64,000 bases of DNA from Allium sativum (GCA_030737875.1 CM060922.1:303543456-303607455), one strand, 5' to 3'; numbered from the stretch's first letter, positions 11,863 to 23,290 are shown. Numbers and translations are program-made. The notes: generated by a model not told the origin, from the sequence alone.

Positions 11863-13008
11863 ACAATATATATGTATAAGTCTAATGTGTGAAAACAAAT
11901 AATTTTACTACGCCTTGAGAAGGTCTTATGTGGCTAACTCACCTTTTTATCTAATTTGGATCTTAAGTGGTCAGGACAAGGATCCCTCCGAAGATTTATT
12001 CCTTGGAGAGGAACCAAAGTCATGGGACCACCCTTATTAGAATTAAGGTAGGTTCTTAGGTCCTCCTTCTTTAAAAGTGGTTAGGCATAAAATGGTAATA
12101 AAGTAGGGTAGTTCACGGGGATGTACACTTCTTCTAGAAACTTGTAAGGGTTAAACCAGGGAAAAATTGGTAGTTGAAAGGATATGTGGCCATTGCATGC
12201 TTACCAAATGTCTAAGGGAAGTCTTAAGCGACATAAGTGTCCTACCCGGTAATATAAGTTAAGTAGTAATGTTCGCAATACTACTTGTCATATTACAAAT
12301 GAGAGAATAGATTTAAGAATGTTGACGTACTAGGATGGGATTCTAAAAGGGCTAGGTGTCCGCCTCAGGGTTATAAGAGATCGGAAGAATCCACCCTTAA
12401 TAGGGCCTTAAGTGACCATGAATGCCACCTCATTGGGTCTTTACCCTAAAAACACTAATGGGAGATTGACTTGGATATCCACCCCATTGGTTAGAAACTT
12501 GATGTTTTTTGTGTGTTGCATAGACATTCCTTGACATATGTAACCTGCTTAAAATATAGGGTATGGACAATAAGTAACACTATCTTTCAGTCGCACAAAA
12601 CTTTATGTTTTGACCCTCTCCTTAACATCCAACAGGTCAGTAGGTGGGGTAAAGCCATGGATGAAGTCGTGATTGAAGTCGATGAAGAAAACGAAGTTAT
12701 TATGATATTATTAACAGTTATTGCTTTGCTTCTTTAGGAATCTTATGAGATTGAACCATTTGATGTATGTGTTGAACCAATGTAACCGCGACTATGTATT
12801 TTTGGGGTTTTGAAATAAATGGTAAATTTTATTTTGGTATTATATTTTCTCTTTCCACTGTGTAAGATCTCCATTCGAAGTATATGTTATTATTATCTGT
12901 GCAAATGTAATCCTTACAGGAACCAACGACCCGTTTAGGATGGCTTTAAGTTACGATGGGCCTTTTCTAGATCGAAACTTAGGCCCATTCCAGATGGGTT
13001 GTTACATT

Positions 13009-13020
13009 TGGTATCAGAGC
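13009..13020 (+). other. Primer binding site, tRNA-Met type (A, second)
   Basis: TGGTATCAGAGC lies two bases after LTR2, in the same spacing as the first copy. Confidence 0.9.
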
Positions 13021-13093
13021 ATATGTTACCCGATTATTTGGGAAATATACATATGAGAGGCGTATTTGTGATTTGAAAATGATTTTTTCAAAC

Positions 13094-13132
<39 letters not shown>

Positions 13133-13237
13133 AATAAGCATATGCATATATACTAGGCATCCTTATCGTTCTCAGCATTATATACTATCTCAGGAGTATC
13201 CACTAAAGGATTCTTCATTTTCTTTTCAGGTAGTAGA

Positions 13238-14188
13238 ATAGCTGAAAATCAAAATGAGAAGGGTAACCAGACAAGGCCCAGATACTTTCCCGAATGGTTT
13301 CAACTGTATCTTTGTACTACTGAAAAAGTCCCTGTTACCAATCCTGCCCCAGCGACCCCTGCAACTCCTGCCATTGAAGTGGCCTTCGAATTTTCCTGCT
13401 TTTGTAAGACCTTTTCCGAATCTTGAAGGGAAATTTTTTTCTGGAAAGGAAGGCTTTGCTAGTGCCCAATCTTGGGTTATGGCTTGTGAAAGAATCTTTT
13501 AGGCTACATCTGGCCCGATGAAGTAAAAAGAAGGATACCAGTTTGGCATTTGAAAGATGATGCCCTAGAGTGGTGGAACTTAATATCAATGGAGAACGGA
13601 GGCTGAATCTTTATGTGGGCCATGTTCATGACCCGGTTTGAAGCAAAGTTTTTACCCCAGGCAGAAATGACTATTCAGCTAGAGAAATTCAAACACCTCA
13701 AGTAAGGAAGCTTGAGTCTGCAAGAATATATGTCCAAATTTATTGAGTTACGTAAGTTTGGGAGAGGGTTGGTAGACACTCCCATGAACGAAGCCCTTAG
13801 GTTTGTGAAAGGACTGAACTCCCCATTGAAGGAGACCTTGTTAGCCCAAGTAATGTTTGGGGAAACTTTCGGGACTCTAGTTAAGACAGCTACCCTTTGT
13901 GCGATCGAAAGCTCTAAGCGGAACAAAGAGGGAATGAAAGGAGAAGTTTAAGGTAAAAATAAGGAATCATGGAAGAACAAAAAAAAAAATTCAAAAAGTA
14001 CGCAAAGACTTGTATGAGGTGCAACCACAAGGTCGATGAGGCCAAATATTGTAGGACCTAATTGGCGAGAAAGGAGTCTAAGGGAAAATGTTACAACTGC
14101 CACGAAGAAGGACACATGTCCAAAGATTGCCCAAAGCCCAAAGCTGCCAAGATTGGCCTGCTATTAAAGCAACCCCAATTCAAAGCCC
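13238..14188 (+). pseudogene. gag: Element A gag, copy 2
   Basis: It is parallel to the copy at 5145-6147, differing at roughly one base in ten over the first 200 by eye. The start codon is lost (ATA at 13238-13240 in place of ATG). The core is recognisable (SLQEYMSKFIELRKFGRGLVDT from 13712), and so is the zinc knuckle (CYNCHEEGHMSKDC, about 14090-14130). A TAG interrupts at about 13500, and further frame breaks follow. The sequence stops matching gag-pol at about 14188, where a large deletion begins. Confidence 0.82.
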
Positions 14189-14830
14189 ACTGTATAGGAG
14201 GTCAAGCAAATGGCCGACTTGTTGGTGGGAAACTACCGATAAGGTTATACTTGTACCAAACTTCGTCCGCGAATCCACGGAGAAGATATATTTGATTAGG
14301 CTGAGAATGAAGGCAACCCAAGACCGCCAGAAATCGTACGCCGATAAGCGTAAGATGGAACTAGAATTAAATTTTGGATACTTGGTGTTCATGAAAATAT
14401 CCCCTCTTAAGAAAATAGTTCGGTTCAGAAAGACTATGAAGTTGGCTCTCAGGTTTATTGGTCCTTTTAGTGTCATCGAGAAGATAGGATCTTTGGCCTA
14501 TCGAGTGGATCTCCCAGAGTGTCTATCAGGAATCCATAATGTTGTTCATGTATCTCATCTAAGGAAACGCCTTCATGATTTTGTTGTCAAACTCGAGCTT
14601 GATGAAGTTGGGACATAGAGAAACTCAAGTTAGATTCCAGGATGCCCCGCACCATTGCAAGGATTATAGAGCAAGAGATCAAGAGACTTCACAACAAAAC
14701 CGTTTACCTCGTCTAAGTACAATGGGGAAATGACCCTACTAAAAGCACATGGGAGACAGAGGACTAGACGAGAAAGACTAACCCAGAGCTTTTCACGGGT
14801 GAAATTTTCCTCAAAATATCGTTTATAGAT
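14189..14830 (+). pseudogene. Element A integrase C-terminus and chromodomain, copy 2 (after pol deletion)
   Basis: Directly after the gag knuckle the sequence jumps to the end of integrase (TCWWETTDKVIL, then RMKATQDRQKSYADKRK), the GPF module (RFIGPFSVIEKIGSLAYRVDLP, IHNVVHVSHLRKRLHD) and a decayed chromodomain tail. The junction corresponds to about 6105 and 8858 in copy 1, so protease, RT, RNase H and the integrase core (about 2.75 kb) are gone. The open frame across 14088-14618 is a by-product of this join, not a gene: its first part reads the knuckle in the wrong frame. Confidence 0.85.
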
Positions 14831-15114
14831 GCATTTTGATTGCTATATTCGATGACAGGAGATAGATGCAACAAAATTGCACCAAGCACTCATATAGAAA
14901 TATATGTATATTTAGGTTTTTTGCATACATATTGCATCAAATATTACACCTACATGCTAGGTTAGAGCTCACTTTAGTTGGTCTGTATTTCATAATCACT
15001 ACAATTCATGGATGCTTATGGATGAATTATAAATAACATGGGTGTACAACATGAATGCTTCGAACGAGCTATATTTTTATCCCCTTAAACATATTTTGGG
15101 ACGAAATCCATTTT

Positions 15115-15127
15115 AAAGGGAGAAGAA
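15115..15127 (+). other. Polypurine tract before A LTR3
   Basis: AAAGGGAGAAGAA directly precedes the TGTAACACC start of LTR3, matching the tract before LTR2. Confidence 0.78.
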
Positions 15128-18100
15128 TGTAACACCCCGTAAAATAAGAAGTTAAATGATATGGTTGGAAAATGAGATTTTGCAGCTTTTTGAATTTGGT
15201 TATGAAAATCTTTTATTTGGATTCGTGACATTCTGAATCATTTACATATATAATATGCTAAAAATGGTTAATGTATGAAGAAATTATGAAAAAATGAATT
15301 TGGGTGATGTACGTAGAAAATATATATATATATAATTACGCAAATATTATATATGTTGTCCAAATTATAATTTAAATTAAAAGAGGGAAATTCAAATTTT
15401 GAATTTTAAGATAAGATATAGGGGACAACTTATATTGGATATATAGAAAAGAATGAAGTAAATTGAGAACGTAATTAATAAAATAAATAGCTCAGCAACG
15501 CAGCAAAATTGGGTGTTCGATCCTCGAAGGGGCCGACCGCTCCCCCTTAAGGGGTGTCGACCTCCAGTCGACTGCTAGCGGCCGACCGCTAGGTGGTTGG
15601 AACGCCTAACCAGCCTATGTGGATGAGGATTTTCTAAGAGGTTATATTTATATAGAAGGCTAAGGTTAAATTTTTACTAATTCGATGGCTCAGTCTCACA
15701 CGAGCAAGTATAAATAACCCGTAAGACCACACACTAGAGACCCTAATTACTCTACATCTCTGCCTCCATGCTACTAAATTCCATAGAAAAACAAAGAGAA
15801 TAGGTTGAAGGTTTTTTCAGCTTTTCTAAATCTCTCTATTTCAATTTATATAAGTTTAGGATTTCAGAATTTAGCATAACATATATGTATAAGACTCTAA
15901 TTGTATGTTTCTTATATGTATATTATTAGGAGGGTAATCATATTTCGCTTGAACGTTAAGATTCTTTGCAGATCTTGCAATTCTGCCGCATCTCCGCCTA
16001 ATTTGTGAGTGGAATCTAGTTTTTTTTAAGGCATATTCATGTTTTTAATAGTTTGTCATATGAGTTAATATGCCTAAGGAAGATTTGGATATTCGATAAT
16101 ATGAAAATGAAAATACCCAAATCTTCTATCTTTTAATTACGTATGAAATTGTCATGATGAATCGGGTTTGTGAAATTGTGTTTTTTGTATTGGATTAAAA
16201 TTCAATATAAGTGTTTTAATATTATTTGTATTTTATTTGATTCGCCTTTGTTATCATTAGAGTGTATCCTAAAAAGGTTTGGATTTGAATGTTTAATGGT
16301 TTGAATTGGGTATGGATCCTATATTGGATCTAATGCATTCACAATTGAAATAAGTCAAAGGTCAACATTTTTAGGTGCACAACACCAAACCAGGGGAATT
16401 GGGTGAAATACGAATTATAAACATACATATGTAGGTGTATGTAACACTCTATTTTAATTCAATATTGAAATCATTTCTACATGCCTAGGATACAAGTTGT
16501 AATTGTTCTGTATATGTATGTTTTCCATTCACTGCTATTTGCTATATGTTCATTATTCCATCATTCTTATATTGTTGCAGCAAAATATGGAATAATCTAA
16601 CTTGTATGCCTTAAATTGGATAAATTGACAATTTTCCACCTCATTATCACGTTTCCCTGTTTATACGAATGTTTGATTTAATTAGGCTATATTATTATTT
16701 TACTTATATAAACATAATTAACGTTTTATTAACGTAATAAATGCGATTTAATTAGAATTCGAATTTGAAATGTCCCCTTAACCAGTATACATATATATTT
16801 GTCTGCTTGTGTGTGCGTACATATAAAATGGCTTAAGTGTATATATATATAAATAAATGACACATAGACACGAGGTTATTTTCTATGTACGGTAGAAGCC
16901 TGCCCGGAACCGACCGGCAAATCCAGCAACCATAAGTTATGCCCAACTAATGTGAGATGTTTAGGTGCCATGTGCCATTCATAAACTTAGTACAGTAGAC
17001 ACGAGGTTAAACCGACTTGTAGTAGAAGCCTGCCTGGAACCGACCGACATATCCAACATCCACAGGTATCGGTTTAATGTGAGAGGTTTAGTTTATATAT
17101 GTATATATATAATAATATACATAAGTCTAATGTGCGAAAACAAATAGGTTTACTACGCCTTGAGAAGGTCTTAAGTGGCTGACTCACCTTTTTATCTAGT
17201 TTGAGTCTTAAGTGCTCGGGACAAGGATCCCTCCGAAGGTTTATTCCATGGAGAGGAACTAAAGTCATGGGACCCACCCTTATTAGAATTAAGGTAGGTT
17301 CTTAGGTCCTCCTTCTCTAAAAGTGGTTAGGCATAAAACGGTAACAGAGTAGGATAGTTCACGGGGATGTACACTTCCTCTAGAAACTTGTAAGGGTTTA
17401 ACCAAGGACAAATTGGTAATTGAAAGGATATGTGGCCATTGCATGCTCACCAACTGTCTAAGGGAGGTCTTAAGCGACACAGGTGTCCTACTCGGTAATA
17501 TAAGTCAAGTAGTAATGTTCGCAATACTACTTGTCATATTACAAATGAGAAAATAGATTTAAGAACGCTGACGTACTAGGATGGGGTTCTGAAAGGGCTA
17601 GGGGTCCGCTTCAGGGTTATAAGAGATCGTAAGAATCTACCTTAATAGGGCCTTAAGTGACCGAGAATGCTGCCTCGTTGGGTCTTTACCCTAAAAAACA
17701 CTAATGGGCGATTGACTTGGATATCCACCCCATTGGTTAGAAACTTGATGTTTGTTGTGTGTTGTGTAGTCATATCTTCACATATGTAACCTGCTAAAAA
17801 TATAGGGTATGCACAACAAGTAACACTATATTTCAGTCACGCAAAACTTTATGTTCTGACCCATCTTCTTAACATCTAACAGGTCAGTAGGTGGGACAAA
17901 GCCATGGATGAAGTCGTGATTGAAGCCGATGAAGAAGACGAAGTTATTATGATATTATTAGCAGTTATTGCTTTGCTTCTTTTGGAATCTTATGAGAATG
18001 AACCATTTGATGTTTCTATTGAACCAATATAACTACGACTATGTATTTCTAGGGTTTTGAAATAGATGGTACATCTTTTGATATTATATTTTCTCTTTCT

Positions 18101-18248
18101 GCTGTGTGAGATCTCCATTCGAAGTATATGTTATTATTATATGTGGAAAAGTAATCCTTACAGGATCCAACGACCCATTTAGAATGGCTCTAAGTTTTGA
18201 TGGGCCTTTTTAGGTCGAAATTTAGGCCATTCCGGGCGGTTTGTTACA
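15128..18248 (+). repeat. Element A LTR3 (3121 bp)
   Basis: It runs from TGTAACACCCCG to TTTGTTACA and is followed by the GGATA duplication. The TATA box is at 15709-15716, the GTCGACC patch at about 15515-15600, and hairpin motifs at 16866-16955 and 17000-17085. The second hairpin pairs TTAAACCG with CGGTTTAA. TTAAGTGG repeats follow at 17170-17660. Confidence 0.9.
16866..17085 (+). other. Tandem hairpin motifs in A LTR3
   Basis: Both copies keep the loop GCCTGCCYGGAACCGACCG followed by a CATATCCA or CAAATCCAGC box. The second copy keeps a full outer stem, TTAAACCG/CGGTTTAA. The first has lost pairing on its left arm. Confidence 0.65.
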
Positions 18249-18253
18249 GGATA
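18249..18253. repeat. Target-site duplication of element A (right), GGATA
   Basis: It is identical to 2357-2361 and directly follows LTR3. Confidence 0.9.
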
Positions 18254-18508
18254 ATAAGAGTTCTTAAAAGCATGTAAAGGAACCGCCTATCTAAGGGAAG
18301 TATTAAGTGGCTAGGAGTTCACCCAGAATGCCAATTAAATAGATATGCATGGGTCTACTGAAGGAGTCATAAATGGTGATGATATCTACCATCATCCGAT
18401 ATTAAATGGAAGATTACTATTTCTCGTATTACAATTGAGAGAATATTTGATAACATTAATCGAGGACTTAAGTGACTAGGGTCCATCGTAGTTGAGGTCT
18501 TAAGTGAC
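18249..18508 (+). repeat. Element H: 5' LTR, right piece
   Basis: It continues the LTR interrupted at 2361 and matches 43303-43552 at roughly 85% by eye (ATAATAAGAGTTC..., CTATCTAAGGGAAGTATTAAGTGG..., ATTACAATTGAGAG...). It ends abruptly at about 18508 against coding sequence of element B, without an LTR end or primer site, so the junction is a deletion. Confidence 0.65.
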
Positions 18509-18797
18509 TAGTTGTCCAAGAGTGGAAGATACCTCGAAATGTAATTGAGGTTTGGTTTGCAGGCTATTATCAAAATTTTATTAAGGAATTCGCAAAGATT
18601 GCTACTCTTCTAACCCAACTGACAAAGAAGGATCTTAAGTTTGTGTGGACAGAGAAGTATGGAACTGCCTTTGATAGGTTGAAGGAATATCTAAAAATGC
18701 ACCTATTTTGATTATCCCGGACGAAGCCTAGATGTCCATTGTTTTCACAAATGCATGTGGGATTGGGTTAGGAGCGGCAATCTTGCAAGAGGGTAGA
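18509..18797 (+). pseudogene. pol: Element B RT end and RNase H start
   Basis: It translates as QEWKIPRNVIEVWFAGYYQNFIKEF, AKIATLLTQLTKKDLKFVW and, after a frame break, VFTNACGIGLGAAILQEGR. The first part matches the RT connection region (compare [26 protein letters not shown] in C). The RNase H aspartate is replaced by Asn in FTNACG. The frame GAG-GGT-AGA resumes exactly at 34982 as GTA-GTT-ACC (EGRVVTYA) once D and one GTAGA copy are removed. Confidence 0.85.
18793..18797. repeat. Target-site duplication of element D (left), GTAGA
   Basis: GTAGA occurs here and at 34977-34981. Removing D and one copy restores the RNase H reading frame of B. Confidence 0.92.
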
Positions 18798-19499
18798 TTT
18801 TGATGTCAAAAGTTGGTTACTAGTGACGATCAACCCCCAACCGCGTGATCAACACATAAATAAAGATTAAAAATGCAATAAAAAGTAAAAGAATGGGGAG
18901 CACACATAGAGTTTTTCTAGTGGTTCAGCAAAGACGATGCCAACGTCCACTTTATATAATGTTTCTCTTTTTTGATCACAATTACAATGCTTTTTCTGAA
19001 GAAGAGAAAGAAGATGATTATTTTCCCTTCTTGTTGTAAGAGATTGAGAGATGCGAACTCCTATAGGCTTGACACATGGAATCCATCTATTGGCTTGAGT
19101 TTCGGCTGAAGGACTGATTCCACTATTCATAAATAGTATCCTCAGAAGTAGTGGTTGACGTGGCATCCACGGAGAGGAATATCAAATTGTCCGCATATGG
19201 TTTGACCGCACTTACTTCCTTGAAAATCGGGACATTAGGTGGACTAACTCTGTAGAAATCTTCCACGCTGGCCCAAGATAATCGGTCGACGCATTCTATC
19301 CAGAGGCGAGAAACTCGATCGACCATGAGACCTGTTCTTCCGGGATGAGCAGTCACTCTGGCTAGTCTGGACTTGGGCCGACATGTGATTTCTTTGAACT
19401 GTGTTTCTGTTGGGCTTCCTAAAGCGCGACATATATCTGGTTGCGTGTTTGGGCTTTGGTCTGGCTCGTTGAGACTCTTACCAAAAAAGAGGGTTAACA
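18798..19499 (-). repeat. Element D left LTR (3' LTR in element sense, 702 bp)
   Basis: It aligns to 22502-23295 plus 34924-34976 but lacks about 145 bp around 19068, including the segment that holds a TATA box in the right LTR. It ends GGGTTAACA at 19499. Confidence 0.85.
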
Positions 19500-19516
19500 C
19501 TTTGCCCCTCGGAAGG
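19500..19516 (-). other. Polypurine tract of D
   Basis: On the minus strand, CCGAGGGGCAAAG directly precedes the TGTTAACCC start of the left LTR, as expected for the plus-strand primer. Confidence 0.55.
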
Positions 19517-19814
19517 CATCTTCATCGTCAGAGGGAGATGTGTACTGAAATCCGAACCGAAGCACAAGCGCCCGAGCTGCTATGGTCGCGACGGACCATA
19601 TTGAGGCTAGAAAACCGACGGTCCGATGTTGTATTAAGGCCGGAAACCCGACGACCATGCAAGATCGTATTAAGGCCAGAAAACCTACAACCATCGGGAA
19701 CCGTATTAAGGCCAAGATGATGATTGCCATTTGTATGAGAGTTGGTTCCTACAAATACAAAACAAACTATCCCCGTTTTGGAGGAGGGCGATGGGTCGAT
19801 CATTTTATCCTACT

Positions 19815-20090
19815 TGGCTTTAGAGGGTGGTGAGCATCGACCATGCTCAACTTAGGGGCAAGCATAAACCATGCTCGACTTAGAGGGTGGCGAGCATCAA
19901 CCATGCTCGGCTTAGGGGCGAGCATAAACCATGCTCGATTTAGAGAGGGCGAGTATTAACCATACTCGTCTTAGGGGCGAGCATAAACCATGCTCGGCTT
20001 AGAGAGGGCGAGTATTAACCATACTCGGCTTGGGGGCGAGCATAAACCATGCTCGTCTTAGGGCAAGTGTTTCTTATGCTCGACTCATGT
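19815..20090. repeat. Tandem repeat, 28-31 bp half units in a roughly 59-bp dimer (element D)
   Basis: About nine half units alternate between GCTTAGGGGCGAGCATAAAC-CATGCTC and TTAGAGAGGGCGAGTATTAAC-CATACTC. The block lies downstream of gag in element sense, just before the 3' LTR. Tat-lineage elements commonly carry tandem repeats in this place. Each half unit includes GAGCAT/ATGCTC, a short inverted repeat. Confidence 0.85.
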
Positions 20091-20430
20091 TAGGTTGGTT
20101 AGTTTAGCGAGCTACGCATGCTCGTGGTGTACAGAAGAGAGAGTTGTCCACACTCGTATTTAGAAAATATGACCTCACTCACTTGAAGGAGTAGGTGTTT
20201 AAAATGGTGATGGGCTTTCGCGCTGACCACACAAAATAGGAGGGCGAGTACTTTGGCTTAAAGATTTCACAACATGATCTACTTTTACAAAATGTAAAAT
20301 TCATAACTGTTAAGCAACTAAAGAAAAGAAATTCTACGAGTACAGCGATTGATTACAGAGCATTCTCAAGAGCTAAAATCAAGGCGTCCTTGTTATTGAA
20401 AGAAATACATCGAAAGAAAAGATAAAAAAT

Positions 20431-22437
20431 CTAATTAATGATAATGCAACGAGTGCTAGTCTCAGGGTCCTTTCCGTTTCTAGGAGCTCGCGAACCAGCC
20501 TGAGGAGCTTGAGCAGAGGATCGCGGCGGCATGGCCGGGGCGCGATCTTTGACATATTCAGCGAGTTCCCCTTTTCTGACTCATCCTTCGATGAGATCGC
20601 GTAGATGTCAGCAATCATCTGTATTATGTCCAGCTACATTGTGGAATATACAATGCTTGCCAGAATCGAGTTCCATCCGGGTCGGTTCTCGTCGAGGTGG
20701 TCTTAGAGTAGGCAAGGACTCGCATATATCAAGGTAGATATCGAGCAAAGAAGAATTGAGCTCAGTGTATCGCTCATATTTGTTTTCATTTCGAGGTCGC
20801 ACATTGCGTTCGTCCTTTTCCGGGGTCTTTCCTCCTTTATTCTGGCCATTGCCGTTGAGTGAACCTTGTTGTTTGGCTACTAAAACTTGAAGGCTCTCCA
20901 TTTCAAGGCTGGCATCCTCTTGTCGGAGGAATCTCTCGGCCTCAGAGTAAAAATCATCTATATCTTTGGGGGGATCTCTTGTTAAGGAGTTTGAGAATTT
21001 TGATATCTTCTGAACTCCCGTGATGGCTGCCATCAGCACCATCGATGGCTCGGGCCGATCGACATATGCTACAGCTGCGTTGAATCTTTCGAGAAAGGAT
21101 CTTAGCGTATCTCTGGATCACTGCTTGATGGTAGATAAAAACATGACACTTTTCGATTGAGAGATATGCACTCTCAATTTTTCGATGAAGCGGGTGACCA
21201 GAGTATTCCAGCTACTGATCGACTCCGTTGTTAGCTGCCGAAACCACATACCGGCTATATCTGTGAGAAAGAGAGGAAAGTACTTAGCCATGAAGCTGGT
21301 TGATGCACCAAGTATTTCCATATGTCGCATGTATCGCATGAGGTAAATGGTCGGGTCAGTGCGACCGTTGTATGGCTCGATGGCTGGGAACCTAAAGTCT
21401 GGAGGATTTCGAGAATTTTTTATTTCTTTAGTGAAGGGGCTACGATTGACATTGTCTATGTCTTGCTGCAAAGAGTTTCCCCGAGTGAAGCGTCAGATGA
21501 TGCTTGCAAGCTGGCTCCCATCTTCGAGGAGTTGTTGCCATGAACTTAGTTCTGCATCCTGAGAGGGTTCTGCCCGAGGATCCGGCAAAAGCATGCTCGG
21601 AAGGGTGGCCGTTGGCTGGGCTCGACCTCCGGGATTTGAGTGAAGGTGTGAGGGAAGGTGAGATCTAGCGGGTGGTTCTAGGAAGAATGGCCCCTCTGGA
21701 ACTTGATGAGTTGTGGGTCAAGCCATGCCTGCAACAAAGGGTCTGGGCTGATCCAGCATAGCCTGTGATGTTTGGAGGCCAGGGTTGCCCCCGCTTGAAG
21801 TGAGATTAGGAGGGTTTACGGTACCGTTTTCTTCTGCTACGGTGAGGGCCGGCATGGTAGGCTGGCTTGTGGCAAGATCCCGGGTTGTAATGGGAATGGC
21901 GTTGATTCTGAGGGACCCGGTGGTAGCTCGACCGATTCGACAGGTTGAGATGTTCCAAAGAGCGGAGGCATATTTGCCAGACGACCTAGATCTTGATCAT
22001 CCGTCTCCTGATGTTATGTGGCCACAACTGCACTGGTCGCTGGAAGCGATACTCCTGGCTGGGCTTGATTGGTTGGTAGGACCAAATCAGGATGAAGTAA
22101 AGGTGTAGCCCGATCAGTGGCCTAATTTCGATTAAACTGAGGGTAGCTATTGTCCTAATCTCGGCCTGTGGAGGAATTGATGTTGAAGCATTCAACCCTG
22201 TTTCCAATCGACCGAGAAGGTGATCCATCAATTGCTGCTGTCGTTCGAGGACATTACCCTGAGATGTTATGTGGTCTCTGAGTTTGACTAGATTTAATCC
22301 ATGTCGTCCCAGGTAAGGAATCGAGACATGTCATCATGAGAGGAAACTTCGTGGCTTACTTCTGCAACATCGGTATCGGCTGCATCGGCGTTTGCGGGAC
22401 GAGAAGATGTTGCATCTTTCTTTCGTTTATTTGCCAT
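20431..22437 (-). pseudogene. gag: Element D gag (Tat-type), broken
   Basis: Minus-strand ATG at 22437-22435 gives MANKRKKDATSSRPANADAA, with an in-frame stop about 50 codons later. The capsid-like core is clear at 21118-21471 (NPPDFRFPAIEPYNGRTDPT, MRHMEILGAS, WFRQLTTESISSWNTLVTRF), followed at 20608-21042 by SRTxDDFYSEAERFLRQEDA-type sequence and the knuckle CIFHNVAGHNTDDC. The C-terminus reads LRDLIEG, VRKGELAEYVKDRAPAMPPR and ends at TAG 20433-20431. Stops occur at about 22288, 21118 and 20605, with frame changes between. Full length would be about 670 codons. The knuckle spacing CX3HX...HX4C-like is typical of Tat Gag. Confidence 0.8.
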
Positions 22438-22483
22438 GACATGAGATAAGCAGAAGTTCAATGGCGATGTCGGTGCGCTGTCC

Positions 22484-22499
22484 CTACCTGGCGCGCCAA
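22484..22499 (-). other. Primer-site-like sequence of D
   Basis: On the minus strand, TTGGCGCGCCAGGTAGGG lies two bases after the right LTR. This GGCGCGCC-containing primer region is common in plant Tat-type elements. I did not match it to a specific tRNA. Confidence 0.5.
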
Positions 22500-23290
22500 A
22501 GTGTTGACGTCAAAAGTTGGTTACTAGTGACGATCAACCCCCAATCGCGTGATCAACACATGAATAAAGATTAAAAATGCAATAAAAAGTAAAAGAATGG
22601 GGAGCACACACAAAGTTTTTATAATGGTTTGGCAAAGACGATGCCTACGTCCACTTTATATATTGTTTCTCTTTTTTTATTACAATTACAATGCTTTTTC
22701 TGAAGAAGAGAAAGAAGATGATTATTTTCCCTTTTTCTTGTAAGAGATTGAGAGATGCGAACTCCTATAGGATGAAATGGAGTTGAAGAGAAAACCAAGA
22801 ATCTCCAGAGTCTCCAGAATTCCCTTTCTTCTTTAAGCTTAGAGGTATTTATAGGTGGAGAATGCAGCTTGGGTTGTTCCGGTATGGTCCGGCCATTTCG
22901 GGAAAGCCTGGACACGTGGAATCCATCTATTGGCTTGAATTGCGGCTGAAGGACTGATTCCACTGTTCATAAATAGTATCGTCGGAAGTAGTGGCTGACG
23001 TGGCATCCTCGAAGAGGAATATCAAAAGTAGAGCTTTGTCCGCATATGGTTTGACCGCCTTTACTGCCTTGAAAATCGGGACATTGGGTGGAGTAACTCT
23101 GTAGAAATCTTCCACGCTAGCCCGAGATAATCGGTCGACGCATTCTATCCAGAGGCAAGAAACTCGGTCGACCATGAGACCTATTCTTCCGGGGTGAGCA
23201 GTCACTCTGGCAAGTATGGACTTGGGTCGACATGTGATTGCTTTGGACTATGTTTCTATTGGGCTTCCTAAAGCGCGGCTTATATCTGGT

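Larger units (their letters stand above)
9796..13006 (+). repeat. Element A LTR2 (middle, about 3.2 kb)
   Basis: It runs from TGTAACACCCCG to GGGTTGTTACA. A TATA box (TATAAATA) lies at 10405-10412, after a GTCGACC-rich patch (10217-10285). Hairpin motifs lie at 11608-11698 and 11731-11825. Long TA runs are at about 11206-11242, 11508-11545 and 11834-11862. It is followed by its own tRNA-Met primer site, so it serves as 3' LTR of copy 1 and 5' LTR of copy 2. Confidence 0.9.
2362..18248 (+). mobile_element. Element A: Tekay/Del-like chromovirus with three LTRs and two internal regions
   Basis: The order is LTR1 (2362-4930), internal 1 (4931-9795), LTR2 (9796-13006), internal 2 (13007-15127), LTR3 (15128-18248). 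All LTRs begin TGTAACACC and end GTTACA. A TGGTATCAGAGC primer site follows LTR1 and LTR2, and purine tracts precede LTR2 and LTR3. A 5-bp GGATA duplication flanks only the outside, so the triple array sits in one insertion site. Internal 1 carries decayed gag-pol. Internal 2 lost about 2.75 kb of pol. The GPF-type integrase end and chromodomain-like tail point to Tekay/Del. Neither internal copy can encode a working polyprotein. Confidence 0.92.

Noticed and set aside
14088..14618. Open frame of 176 codons that appears to fuse gag to integrase
   Set aside because: The zinc knuckle is read out of frame in its first part. The frame exists only because a pol deletion joined two regions, so it is not a new fusion gene.
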